Assembly (NCBI GenBank): GCA_947172415.1
Contig: OX359198.1
Span: forward strand, 6,231,401-6,295,400
Length of the DNA: 64,000 nt
Direction of reading: 5' to 3'
Origin: Chondrosia reniformis
Lineage: Eukaryota; Porifera; Demospongiae; Chondrillida; Chondrillidae
Numbering within the stretch: the first letter of the stretch is position 1; each line of letters starts with the position of its first letter. A program made the translations under genes and the position numbers. This document shows, one piece after another, positions 46,701 through 61,700 of the stretch. Under the pieces are notes generated by a model. It made no database searches, was not told where the DNA came from, and worked only from the letters and a program-made list of their open reading frames with translations.

Positions 46701-49700
46701 AATGCGTTTACCTTGGATATGAATCAAGGCATCTTAAACCTCAGCTTTTCAGAAACTGTCAATTCAAGTTCGCTGAATATAGCATTCTTGAGAATCTTGG
46801 AATCCCCAGATGGGATAACCGGAAGTTCCTATGGACTGCAGAGCAGTGAAGTCACTACTAATGATGCCACAACTGTCACCATACAGTTGAGTCCTGAAGA
46901 TTTGAATCTGATAAAGTTTTTATCTCCCCTGGCCACAACTATCAACACAACATACCTTGAGGTTTTCTCAAATGCTGTACTAGATATGAATAATCAAATG
47001 TATGTGCAATCTCCTTCAAATCTAAGAGTTGCATATTTCATGGAAGATGTCACCGAGCCGGTGATACGCTGCTTTAATTTGGACATGGATTCAAATACTC
47101 TCAGCCTAACATTCTCAGAAGCAGTCAATATATCTACCTTTAATGTGTCCTTTTTCACACTCACTGATGGGATAGGCACGGAGAGCCATCAAATTATGAG
47201 TGCCAATCTAACAGGACCTGTAATTACTAGCGGACACCCTCCAGAGCTCCAGCTAGCACTTTCAATGGAGGACACCAATAACATTAAACGCTTGCTGGGT
47301 CTTGCTGTTAGTAACGAGACTACTTTCTTACAAGTTGGTTCTAATGCTGTTTATGACTTTGCAACCACACCTAGAGGTTTGTCAGCTCTTCTTCCACAAA
47401 GAGTTAAAGTGTTTACTGGAGACACTACAGATCCATATTTATGGGATTTTGATTTAAATCTGTCTACTGAGGTAATCACTCTTCAGTTTGATGAAACTGT
47501 CAGTATATCTACATTTATGGTATCAGAAATCACATTACTGTCCACAAATGGATCTTATTATCAGTTGACTAACAGCATTCCAAACACTTTAACAGATGAA
47601 CCAGTTATAGAAGTTTTGTTGAGTTTTGATGACCTTCTTGCCATTAAATTGGATACAAACCTCTGCACAATGCCTCAGAACTGTTTCATATCACTGACCA
47701 ATTTGACAGTCAGTGACACAGCCAGTAATACAGTAGTGGAAATATCTGAAGACAGCCCGATGCCAATTCGTAACTTTACTGAGGATTTAGTCCCTCCATT
47801 CCTCAATGAATATACTTTAGATATGAATGCAGCCACCCTAACCCTAACCTTCTCAGAACCTGTCAATAGGAGCACCCTTGATGTTTCTCAGTTCCTGCTA
47901 ATGGCATTCCCTGGAACCAACGACACTGATCTCTTCGAGCAACTCACACCAGGAAGCCCACCAGAATATACAGCCACTTCAGATCCAAACGGATACATCA
48001 TTCAACTTGACCTTGGCACAGAAGACTTGTACAATTTACAGCTCAAACTGTCACTGGCAGTTAATGCAAGTTCTACATATCTTGCTATAGGAGATAATGC
48101 TGTACGGGATATGAATAATCAGGTCCTTGTTCCCATAAATGCTACAGAAGCTGTTCCTCTTTCAGAAGAAAGGTTTACTGGTGATAGTAGTGGTCCTGTT
48201 TTGCAGGAGTTCTTGCTTGATGTTGACAATGGTATTTTGTGGTTAACTTTTGATGAAATTGTATTTGTTAGTAGTCTGGATCCAACAGGTCTTGTCATTC
48301 AGTCATCTAACATTACCATAGGTAACTTTGTCAGCCTATCTCCATTGTCTCCTTACCAACAGGAAAATGATTACATCATATACATCAACTTAACAAAGCC
48401 TGATTTGGACATGTTAAAATTCTTTGAAGATTTGGGTGTTTCAGAAGCTGACACTTTCCTTAGTGTAACCAACAATGCCATAACAGACACCTCAGCAGCT
48501 AGAAATGGCATTGCTAATGTGGTAATCCAGGCAGAGACAGTGATACCTGATTTGACGCCACCTGAGATAACAGGGTTTTCCCTAAATATTGATATGGGCA
48601 TCTTGACAGTTTCTTTTGATGAACCAATTAATGCCAACTCTACTCGTTTTAGCCAAATTATGCTCCAGAATAGAAGAGCTAATGCAAGTTCATCATATAC
48701 ATTAACTGGGGGTGATGTATTGAGTGGAAATGGACTTCAAATATCCATTAACATATCAACTGTGGACTTAAACAGAATCAAACAGATTGAAGATTTGGCA
48801 GTCTCTGAAAATTCTACTTTTCTGGGAGTCACTGAAGGAACATTTACAGATATTGCTGGCAATGGGATCAACCAGATTCCAAATTCTGATGCTGTTCCAG
48901 TTTCAGTGTTAGCAGTTGACGAAACAGCTCCTGTTCTGATGGCTTTTAGCTTAAACATGAATGACAGCATTTTGGTACTCACTTTCTCAGAAGTTGTCAA
49001 TGTATCTAGTCTGAACATTTCAGCAATTAGTCTTCAGAACATGGCTGATTCTTCAGCAAGTACAGTGAGACTTTCAGGTGGCACCCTTCTTAGTACATCA
49101 AATGAGTTGACAGTGGAAATTGCACTGACTGATGACGATTTGAATGATATGAAATTGCAGAGGATCGGATTAGAAGTGTTGACAAGCTATATATCACTGG
49201 ACAGTGGAGTAGTACAGGACACAACTGGTATTCCATCGGTTCCAGTTGACGGACAAGCTGTAAGTCAACACGTTAGAGATGAAAGACAACCTACACTTTT
49301 GGCCTTTGACTTGGATCTAACCTCTGAGCAGCTAATCCTTTACTTTGATGAAACTGTTCTAGCCATAGATCTGGATATTTCAGCGATTACACTACAAGAT
49401 TTGTCTTTATCAGTTAATTATACCCTAACACCAGAGATTAGTCAACGTGTTGGAGGGGATGGTACTGACATTGTTATCAGATTAGGTCTAGAAGATCTGA
49501 ATGCAATCAAGCTCCTAATTAATCTGGCTGTCTCTGAAAACACTACCTATCTTAGTATATTAGATGGTGCCATTAGAGACATTAGCCAGAATGACCTTGC
49601 TGGATATGACACTGATGTTCCACTGCAAGTTTCCAACTTCACCGAGGACACAATATTCCCAATAATGGATGGCTTTGTGCTGGATCTTGACAGTGATAGG

Positions 49701-52700
49701 CTAATATTGAGCTTTTCAGAGTCTGTTAATGCTAGTAGTTTAAATATTACCGAGATTGCACTGCAGAACACAATGACCAATACCAGCAACACTACATTCA
49801 TCACTTTAACAGGAGTCGTTTTGTCCCACAATGGACCAAACCAAGAGATTCTTCTATCTAGGGAAACTTTAAATGCCATCAAAGTCACTACCACCCTTGG
49901 AACTGAAGTTTCCAACACGTATATATCCTTAACTTCTGACTCTATCACTGATATGAATGACAGACCAATTGTAGCTATTAATATTACTGAGGCAGATATG
50001 GCTTCAGCAGTAATTCCTGATGATGTACCTCCAGTGCTTGAAGGCTTCTCAATTGATCTTACAAGTGAAATCTTGGTGCTAACATTCAATGAGACTGTAT
50101 CTGCTGCCTCTTTGATGCTCTCCAGTGTCATCATACAGGACCACTTGAATAGTACTATAGAGTACCGGCTAATGGGCGGAGCTATGCAGTTGGAAGATTC
50201 TAATGTAATAGTAGTGTATCTCTCCACTGAAGATCTCAACATCATCAAGGAAATCTATCAATTAGCTACAAATGAAGATAATACCTTTTTAAGACTTCTG
50301 ATCAATGCTGTACTTGACATGAATGATGTTGGAATTCTTGGTATTGAAGATGGCGATGCTTTACCAGCAGATAGCTTTGTAGCTGACACCATTTCACCAG
50401 AACTGAACGAGTTTGGCCTAGACATGAATGAAGGAGTGTTAATGTTGACATTTAATGAACCAGTTAATGTTGATACATTTAATTTTTCTCTGTTGACACT
50501 GGCTAGCAGAGGAGAGATGATTACACTGACAACTGGTTTGCCCTCTGAGAGGAATTATACAGATGTGAATATTACGTTATCTCTGGACGATTTGAATGCC
50601 ATCAAAGAACTGCCTGGCTTAGCTGTTTCTCTTGAGACTACCCAGCTTATTATTGAAGAAGGTTTTGTGTCAGATATGAATGATAATGAGATCAATTCCC
50701 AAACACTTAATGCTACCTCATTTGAGCCTGACAACACTTCACCAACACTGGATGCTTTTACACTTGATTTGAACAGCAATCTGCTACACCTAACATTCTC
50801 AGAAACCATTCAGGCTAGTTCTTTCAATCCTCTAGCTGTGTTTCTTGCTAATGGCCGTCCAGGGGATAGTTCAGTGACGCTGACAGACAGTACAGTTAAC
50901 GAAACTCTATATTCCACTGCAATTACTGTAAGTTTATCTTTCACAGATGCAAATGAGATCAAAAGATTACCACTTGCAACATCTGAAAATGACACATATA
51001 TATGGATAACATCTGATGCATTTACTGATGCCAATAACAATTCAGTAATGGGAATACCTCCAAATGTAGCCCTGAATACCACTGACTACATTCCTGATGG
51101 TGTGAACCCAGGACTATTATCTTTCAACTATAATATCAGCAGTGGTGAGATTGAACTATATTTTGATGAAACAGTCAATGTTTCGACACTTATTGTGAGT
51201 GGCTTTACTGTACAGGCTGATTTCAACATCTCTAGTACTGCAGAATATGGCTACTTCACACTCACAAATGCCACAACCATCTCAACTGAAAATTACTTCA
51301 GAGTGATCTTATATACAGAGGAGGAAGATCTTAACATGATCAAGTCAGATTTGACCCTAGCTATCAGTAACGATACCACGTTCCTTTCAGCGCTGACAGA
51401 CTCTGTCCTGGATATGAACCAGAATGGGCTAGTAGGCATTAGCAACACTAATGCTCTTCCAGTTTCTGTGTATACGAGCGATTTTGTTGCTCCAGTCCTG
51501 AGAGAGTTCAATTTAGAATATGCTGAGGGAATTTTAGTGCTGGAATTGATCTTCTCTGAAACTGTTAATTCTTCTTTAATAAATCCTACATCTTTTGCAT
51601 TCACTAACTCAGGAAATTCTACACTAAATGAATCTGTATCATTTATACTGACAGGAGGAAACGTGTCTTCATCAGATCTCCCTATAATTACCATCAACAT
51701 AACTGCTGAGGATTTAGAATCCATTAGACAGTTGGATGCTTACAATCTTTTGACTTCAGAAGAAACTTCATTTCTTACAGTTTCCAGCTCTGGTGCTCGT
51801 GATGTCTTTGGCAACGAGGTTGTTGGAATTTCATCTTCATCAGCTCTTCCAATATCTCAATGGAATGCAGATCTCAGACCTCCAGTCCTTGTGAGCCAAT
51901 CATTTGATCTCAACCAAGGGATACTGTATTTGGAATTTGATGAACCAGTGGATGAAACTACAGTGAACGCTGACTACATTACCCTTCAGAGTGAATCTAG
52001 AGTTGCCTTTAATAACACTTTAGGATCATTTTACACTCTACTTGGAATGACAGGGGTAATAACATCTCTAGAAGGTCAGCAGCTAGCAATAACACTCACT
52101 GATAATGATCTTAATGCTATCAAGGAGTTGACTGATCTTGTTGTATCCAGTGAGTCCACTTTTGTATCATTCCAACGAGGTGTAGTAAAGGATTTGGCAG
52201 GTAATGAGGCAGTATACATACCAGCAGACTCAGCTATCAGTAATAGTAGATTTACTGGTGACTCCACTGGTCCATCATTACTGTCTTATACAATTAATAT
52301 GGAGACAGAGAGGCTAACATTGGTCTTCAATGAGACTATCAATAGTAGCTCAGTAGATGTGACAATGTTCATATTTCAGAATGCCAGAAACTTTGGTACA
52401 CTGGAGTATAGACTGACAGATAGCAGTGTTGTATCAAATGACTCCACTATACTTGTTATACAGTTTTCAGAGTCGGATATCAACTCGCTCAAAGCCATTG
52501 ATAACCTGGTAACCTCAGACAGTAATTCTTTCTTGGCAATTGATAGAGAAGCTTTAATGGATATGTCTGGGAATGAGTTGGTTGAAATTTTCCGAACCAA
52601 TGCCAGACCTTTGTCAGATTTTACCTCTGATTTTGTTCCTGATATCAAACGACCATATTTGGTGAATTTCACACTTGATCTCAACAATGGCTTCCTGCTG

Positions 52701-55700
52701 CTAACATTCAATGAAACTGTTAATGAAAATACCCTTGATACAACTGAAATTGTGTTATCCAATGGTCCTAATATTAGTGTAGAGATATTCCGTATCAGGG
52801 GAGCATTCAGTAACAACTACAATCAGCCAATTCAAAATGTGTCTTTCAGCTTATCTGATTTGAATAGGCTGAAGCAAGCAAGAGTATGTTCCTTTCCAGA
52901 GGAGTGCTACATTAGCTTTACTGCCGACCTGGTTATGGACATGTCAGGAAACCCAGTAGAACCAGTGGTTGGCCAGGTAGTTGGCACTTATATCTCTGAT
53001 GTGACTGGACCACAGATTGTGGAGTTTGTTGAACTTAACTTAGTCACCGAAACTGCTACTCTGCAATTCTCAGAAACACTAAATATAAACAGTCTCAACT
53101 TCTCAGATTTACGTCTTCAAACTCTCTTTGTTGAGCCTAGGAATACAGTGTATCTAACAGGAGGTACAGTGCCACAATCCAATCAGTCTCTACTTGAGGT
53201 TACACTAAGTCAAGAAGATGTGGATAATCTAAAGACTTCGCCAGATGTGTGCGATCACAGAGGAAATTGCTACGTACGATTCTCAGATAAATTTGTTAAT
53301 GACATGTATGGAAATCCTTCTGTTGAAGTCAGTGAAGATTTTCCTGGTTTTATAGTTAGTCGCTTCACACCAGACACAATAATGCCGACTCTAGTGGATT
53401 TTGACTTGAATTTGGAAGAAAGGTTTATTTTCTTGGAGTTTAGTGAACCGGTAGATGTATCTGAGATGGATCTTGCTCAGATATTTTTAGCAGGAGAGAG
53501 AAATAACACTTTTGATACAGTTTCTGTTTCTCTGTCTGATGCAATCAAGCCGGATCTTAACAGTAGATATGTCAACTTAACTCTTACTCAAAATCTTATC
53601 ATTTCACTAAAGTCTAGCATCAGCTTTAAGTCTGAAAATTCAACATATCTCTACCTTACATCTGCTGCAGTTACAGATCTGGCTTTCTTTGATAAAAATC
53701 CAATTGAAGATATCCCAGCAGAAATGGCACAGGCAGTTCGAGGTTATACAACAGACAACACTGGACCACTTCTTACAGCTTTCATACTAAATCTGGATGA
53801 AAATACTCTAACTCTGAATTTCAGTGAACCTGTTATTCCAGCATCATTAAATTTAACGGGTGTTACTCTTTATTCCCTTTCTGGCTCAAATCTGACTCTT
53901 TCAAATGGTCTCATTGTAGCTGCATATCCTAGACAGACTCACTTGGCCATTGGCTATACAAGTGTGGTTGTAGCTCTTACAGCTGAGGATGTAGTTGCCA
54001 TAGAAACCTCAGATGCATTGGGAAATTCTCAATTTGACACCTACATTGATGTAGAAGAAGGATCATTTACAGACACAAATGGAAATGAGAATGTGAACCA
54101 ATCTGGAGTAGCAGCTTATGGTTTTGTACAGGACACCTCTAAAGTGGAAATTACAGGCTTCAATTTGGACATGAATGAAGGACTTCTGTGCCTAACATTC
54201 AGCGATACTGTAGATCTTGCCACATTTTCTCCAGAGGGCATTACTATCCAGAATGCAGTATATTCAGAGTCAGATAGTATGGTGACCCTAACGGGTGGAA
54301 GTAGAATTATTGAACAAGATGGCTTCAAAGTGACCACTGAGCTTTCAGACCAAGACTTGAATAAGATTAAAGTGAATACTAATGTGGCTATCAGTAGAAA
54401 CGACACCTACTTGACAGCAAGAGCTGACACTATTGATGGTGTGTATGCAGGAGACCTAATAGCCATCACAAACAATCATGCCATTCTAGTAAGTGGTCTC
54501 ACTAGGGACAGAACACCACCAAGACTACTAAGTTTTATATTAAACTTGGATACTGGTTCAATTGTGGTGTCATTTTCTGAGGCAGTTGATGTAGAGACTA
54601 TTTCTCCTAGTGCCTTTAGATTACAGGCCAATGAGTCATCTGATTTCTACGTTGACCTGAGTTCTAACTCTACAGTCCAGTCTGGACCTGATTCAACTAC
54701 CCTTGAGATTGAACTAACACTGGATGATCTAAGCACACTGATGAAGTTAGATGGTCTTGCGGACTATGTGAACAATACCTATCTTTCAATTGCACCACAA
54801 GCTGTATCAGATTATTCTGGAAACTACTTAGAGGCAATATCAAATGACTCAGCCGTGTCTGCTGCACTGGTTATTCCTGATACATCTTCACCTATGCTTA
54901 TTGGCTACAGTTTAGATTTGAATGTAGGCTTTTTGACTCTTACCTTTAATGAAGTGATATTTGTTCCCACATTGGATGTGAGAGAAATGGGCTTGCAGCC
55001 TGTTAAAATATTTAGAACAGGACCAATGTTCTCACTTGATGGATCTTATTCCAACTCTACCAATGCCAGAGTCATTACAGTCCAGCTGTCAGGTGATGAC
55101 TTAAACACCATTAAGCAATTAGAAGGGTTGGCAACATCTATTAATGACACCTTCCTTACAATAACACCTCTAGCAGTTGAAGATATAGCTGGTAATTTGG
55201 TCAGTGAAATACCTGATGTATCAGCTCTGCAGGTTGCTCAGTATATACCTGATTCCAACAGACCAAGTTTGAGATACTTTAATTTGGACTTGACAAATGA
55301 TACTTTGATACTAGTCTTTAATGAGACTGTTGATGTAACCACATTTGATGCAACTCAAATAACACTCTACAATGAGGCAAGTGATTCTTCCTTCAATCTG
55401 GAGCTCTCTGGTGGATCCATTAGGCAATTGAACAGGGCAACGGTTCTCTTAGAACTGACCACTCCAGATTTAAATACCATCAAAGTTGCAGAAAACTTTG
55501 GGACCTCAACTGAGGACTTGTTTCTGTCCCTAACGGAATCAACAGTGTCAGATATCACTAATAATAGGGTTCTACCCGTAAACTTCACACAAGCAACAAA
55601 TTTTACTGAGGACCTTACACAACCCCAGCTGAACAGCTTTACATTTGATGTTACAATGGGATTGATCACTATGTTTTTCTCAGAAACAGTCAGATCTAAC

Positions 55701-58700
55701 ACCTTAAATGCTAGTAAAGTTATCCTTCAAAATGCAACAGGTGATTTTATTGAATTTCGCCTTACTAATGGTAGTGTTATCAGTAGCAATGGTGCAGTGT
55801 TGCAGTTGATGTTAACAGAAACAGACCTGAATGTTATTAAGGAACTTGAACAACTGGCAAGCCAAAGAGACAATACTTTCCTAAGAGTGGATCCTGCAGC
55901 AGTTGAAGATATGAATGGTAATGCATTGATAGGTATAGATAGTCCAAATGCTCTTTTGGCATCCTTCTATGTGTTTGATACTGAACCACCAGAACTTATA
56001 TCATTTCAGCTTAATCTCAACACCTCACAACTCACTGCGACCTTTTCAGAAACAGTAGATGCTTCAACTGTTATGTTCACAGAATGGACCCTTCAAAGTG
56101 ATGCTAATCTAACTGATCAATCATATTCTCTTCAAAGTGGTACCGTCTCTGATTTCGACTCCACCATCATTGTACTTAACCTCTCAAGACCGGATGCCAA
56201 TGAACTGAAGAGACTTGAACAGCTAGCTACTTCTGTAAATGATACATTTCTGTCACTTGGCTCACTGGCTATAAGAGACATGAATGGTAATCAGCTTGTT
56301 CCCATCCCAGCAGATTCAGCTAAAATGGCTGATGATGTTATTCTTGATGAAGTATCTCCGTTCTTATTAGGTTTTTCATTTGATGCAAATTTCGGTCTCC
56401 TTGTGCTTACCTTTGATGAAACGGTTAATGTCACTACATTTGATGTGACTGCCATAACCATACAAGGTGATGAGACTGCACTTGATAGTCACAGACTGAC
56501 TAATAGTGTAATAGTATCCTCCAATAATGACACAGTTGCCATTCAAATGACTAGATTCGACCAAAATGCTATTAAATCTTTGGGAGATGTTGGATTTTCT
56601 GAATTGGATACTTTTATAACACTGAATGAAAGTGCAGTTCTCGATATGTTTGGAAATCCCAGCATTGCAGTACTATATGGTGAGGCCTACATCGTTCAGG
56701 AGATGGGCTATACTCCGGACTACTCCAGCCCTATCTTGGAAGCCTTTGACCTGGACATGAATGGTGGATTGCTGACTCTGTATTTTGATGAAACTGTTGA
56801 TGCTTCTACACTGAGATTGAGACGTCTCATTATACACAACAATGGTACTAGCAATATAACATATCACAATCTCACAGGAGGGATTTCCACCTCTGAGAAT
56901 ATCCCAGTGGTGAGAGTCAACCTGAGCAATACTGACTTAGATGAACTCAAAATAAACACCCAGTTGGCAACATCTAGAATTGATACATTTCTTTCAATTG
57001 ACGACTTCACCATCCAAGATGTAGCCCTTAATCCTAACTTTGTTGAATCTGTTTCAAGACAAGTTCGAAATTACACATCTGACGTCACTGATCCAGAATT
57101 GATATCCTTTATAGTAAACATCAACACTTTCACATTGTCACTTTCTTTTAGTGAGCCCGTGGCTAGTGCCACTCTCAATGTTCAAGCACTGACACTGCAA
57201 GGTGTTTCAAATGTTACTGGTAATATTACTGATTATTTTACATTGACCAATGGCACTACTGGTAGTGAAAATGGTGAAAACATTGATATAGTACTTGTAG
57301 AAGAAGATGTCAATATTCTAAAGATGAATCCGTTTCTATTTGTCAGTCTGAATACTTCATTTATCAGCTTCACAGAAAATCTTATAGAAGATATGAATAA
57401 TAACAATATCACAGAAATACCTCTATCAATAGGCTTTTCCGCAGAACAGTTTATCAATGATACCACAAGTCCTATTCTAAGAAGTTACTCACTTGATATG
57501 AACACTGGAAGAATGGTTTTATCCTTTTCTGAAACTATTGATGCTTCTCTGATTAGAATCCCTGAAATTAGCTTTCAAAGATTTAGAAACATTTCAAATT
57601 TATTTTACAGGTACACTTTGAACTCATCTGAAGTCATCTCAGATGATTCTCCTGTAGTAACTATCCAGTTGTCAAGGCAGGATTTGAATGAAATGAAAAG
57701 ACGACTGATTGGAACCAGAGTTGGCAGAACATGGCTGATATTTGAGACAACTGCAATACAAGACACAAACAATCAACTGATACTACCTTTGGTTAATGAC
57801 ATTAATGCAACTAGGCCTCTCATTTTTGTTTATGACACATCTCCAGCTGAATTGGATTCATTTGATCTTGACTTGACAGAGGAAATACTAACAATACACT
57901 TTGATGAAACTGTTAATTCTATGACACTGAACACTACACAAATTACTTTATTAAATGAAAGGAATGGAAGCATCATCTACAATCTGACAGAATCAAGCTA
58001 TCCTTATGAAGAACTGACACCAGATGTGCAAGTTGTGTTGAGTAGGATGGATCTGAATGAAATCAAGAGGCTTCAGGAACTAGCTACCTACAGGAATGAC
58101 ACATATATTTCAGTGACAGAAATAACAGTGTATGATGTCTTTGGAAATAATCTGACAGCTATTACACCAGATGAGGCAATTCCGGTTAGCATGTATACAC
58201 CAGATTTAATGAGACCTTCCTTAGAATCTTTTGAGCTGAATCTGACTAACAATCTGCTAACACTACATTTTGATGAAACGGTGAATGCGTCATCCTTGAA
58301 TGCAGCTCAGATTACGCTTCAAAATGCACCAACCACTAGAAATCTTACCTTTGAAGCTTATACACTAACAGGTGGTAGTTCTAGGTATGGGGATGACCCT
58401 ACAATTATAGTTGAATTGTTGAATGACGATTTAAATGTTATCAAGCAGTTGTTGAATCTAACCATCAGTGCTGGAACCACTTTCATTTCAATTAGTAATG
58501 AGACGATAAGTGATATGAATGGCAATGCAGTCAATGAGATTTTAACAAATGATGCCAAACAAGTGATTGATTATTCAGGTGATCAAATAAGACCAAACCT
58601 AACCCACTTTGATTTGGACATTGATGCCTCCACTTTGACATTATATTTTTCAGAAACTGTGAATATCAGCAGTCTAAATTTTAGTCAAATAACCCTCCAA

Positions 58701-61700
58701 GACAGTAGCACAGCTTCCACCAATTACACACTCACAAGTGGCTTTTCTCTCAGTGAGAATGGCCCTATTATTATAGTCAACATCACCAAGGAAGATTTGG
58801 ATCTCATAAAGTTTGACTTTAATCTTGCCACTTCTCCTGAGAATGCTTTTATCACTTTTCCTTCTAACCTGATAACCGACGTGAGTGGAAATGAGGTTAT
58901 ACCAATCACTGATGGAAGTGCTTATAGGGTGGCCAACTACACTGAAGATACAACACCTCCTATTCTTGAATACTTTGACTTGGATATGAACACTGGAACA
59001 ATCACATTTTATTTCTCAGAAACTGTCAATTCTGATTCTCTTAACGTGCCGGCTATCACAATCCAGGCTGCAGAGTTTGTTGATGATGATGATCTTGACT
59101 ATTACTACACCCTGACAGCAGCTAATTGGACTAGCCTTAACTCAACTATGATCACACTCAACATTACAAGAGATTTATCCGGAGAACCAGATGACCTAAA
59201 TGAAATTAAAAGATTCATTCCTTTGGCGACCTCTGCTAATAACACCTACTTGTCTTATCCCAGTGATTTGATTGAAGACATGAATGACCTTCAAATTGTT
59301 CCCAGAGTGAACATTGACTCTGATGGTCAGCAGGTGAGAAACTACACAGCAGACACTACTCCTCCACAACTATACCAGTTTGATATAGATTTGAATACAG
59401 GTACAATAATTCTAACTTTTGACGAAGTAGTGAATAGATCTTCTTTGGATGAGACAAAAATTACTCTGATTTCAAGACCAACATACTACATTTATGAAAA
59501 TGTCAGAGTGAACCGCACCTTTATAGTAGATGGAGGATTTAGTTTTACAAGAGAAGTGATAATTCCAGTACGTACAAATAGCACATTCCCATTCCCACAA
59601 GTAACTCTGAGCAGCGCTGATGCTCCCGAGGGAGACTCACAGGTTCTCCGTATCATGATGAATTCAGTGGATTTAAATAGGTTGAAAAGCCAGGAGCTTT
59701 GTTCCAATGTTGGTCAAGCTAACGATTGTTACATTGGTTTCACCTCAGAGCTGGTCACAGATATGGAGTCAATTCCAATTGTTGAGCAAACTGTAGTTGA
59801 ACCTCAAATGGCTAGATTCTACTATCGCGACAGTAATCCACCATTCCTTGATCAGTTTGTACTCTTTGACCTAACCAACGAAGTGATGGAACTAAGTTTC
59901 AATGAATCCATTAATGTATCTACATTTGATCCATCACAAATTACACTAAGAAGCTGGGCTTTTAATGATACTGTAAGATTATATGTTGAGTATAGTCTGA
60001 CTGGAGGTAGCAATGTACGACAAACAAGTGACACCAACGTTCAGTTTACCTTTACAAAGGTAGACATAAATTCAATAAAGCAGATTGAAGGACTATGCTC
60101 CCAATCGCAGATTTGTTTTGTGAGATTTACACAGGATGTTATCAGAGACATGGCCACAAATTTGGCAGCTCCGTTAGATGAATCTAGAAGCATAGCTGAC
60201 GGTGGAGCATTTCAATCTGAACTACCTGCAGACTTTATCACTGACATGAAGAGCCCTGTTTTAGAATCATATACTCTTGATCTTGACAGTGGAGATATTG
60301 TTCTGACTTTCAATGAGACCATTCGAGTGATAGATTTCGATCCTACAGCAATTACATTTTATAATGATGCAGATAATGAGACTGAACAGTATGCAATAGT
60401 ACTTCCTGCAATGAGCGTAAACACTGATATTAATTGGATCTATATCAACTTTACTGTAAGAACAGAAGAACTGATCAGAATCAAATACTTTGAAAACTTG
60501 GCTACCTCCATTAACAACACCTTTTTGGAATCAGATATTAGTTTAATCGAAGACTTGAGTGATCAAGACGCTGCACTAATAGGTCCAGATAATAGACTAC
60601 AAGCTTCATATGTATTTCCTGATAGAACAATCCCACGCCTGGAATATTTTGACATCAACTTTTCAGATAAGACACTTGCACTATTTTCAGATGAACCAAT
60701 TTACCTGCCTTCAGTACAACCGGAATTTATCACACTGCAATCTGATGGTAACATTTATGATCCGACAACGACCTATATCACCCTTCGGGCCAACAGCACA
60801 GTGATGTATTTGGATGCAGATGGCAACTCAAAGAGAACTGTGGTTATTAAACTGCACGATGAAGACATTCATTTCATCCAGCTCCAAATGTTAAACAATT
60901 CCCTGGCCAACCGAGATTCCAACACATTCATATCATATGCAGAGGGGACATTCAGTGACATGAGTGGGAATCCAGTATTAGGACTACCAAACACAACTGC
61001 TGACAGAGTAAGAATTTTCACCCCTGACACTACACCAGTAGAACTGTTGTATTACACAATTGATATGGATCAAGGTACCATGAATCTCACATTTAATGAT
61101 GTTGTGTTGCCTGACAGTTTTGAACCCACTGCTTTCTTCTTTTCCAATGCAAGTGAAGGCCCTACCACCATGTATACACTGACAGTAGATACTACTGCTA
61201 TATCAGGGATAGACTACTGGTTGAATGTGAGGTTTTCTGATGATGATCTCAATGCAATAAAAGAGGATCTTGATTTGGCTACAAACATTAACAATACCTA
61301 TTTATCAACTGTTCCGGTATTCATTGCACAAGCACTGACAGATACAGCAGAGCAAGAACTAAGTCAGTTAGACTTTGTGTTACCTATTGAATACATACCA
61401 GACACTAGTAGTCCCAAACTGAGAGGTTTTACATTTGACCTCAACACTGGTCAACTGATGCTAAGTTTTAATGAAACTGTTAGTGCAGAAACCCTTGTTA
61501 CTGAAAACCTGATGATTGGTAACTCACGAAACTTCTCTGAAGCTTCCTATGTCATTACTTTGACCAATGCAACAGGTTCTGAGAGTGATTTCATCATCCT
61601 AACTGTAAACCTTACAGTTGAAGATTTGAATGAATTTAAACGTATACGTACCATAGCAACATCATATTCAAACACTTTCATAGCTTATGATAACACAACC

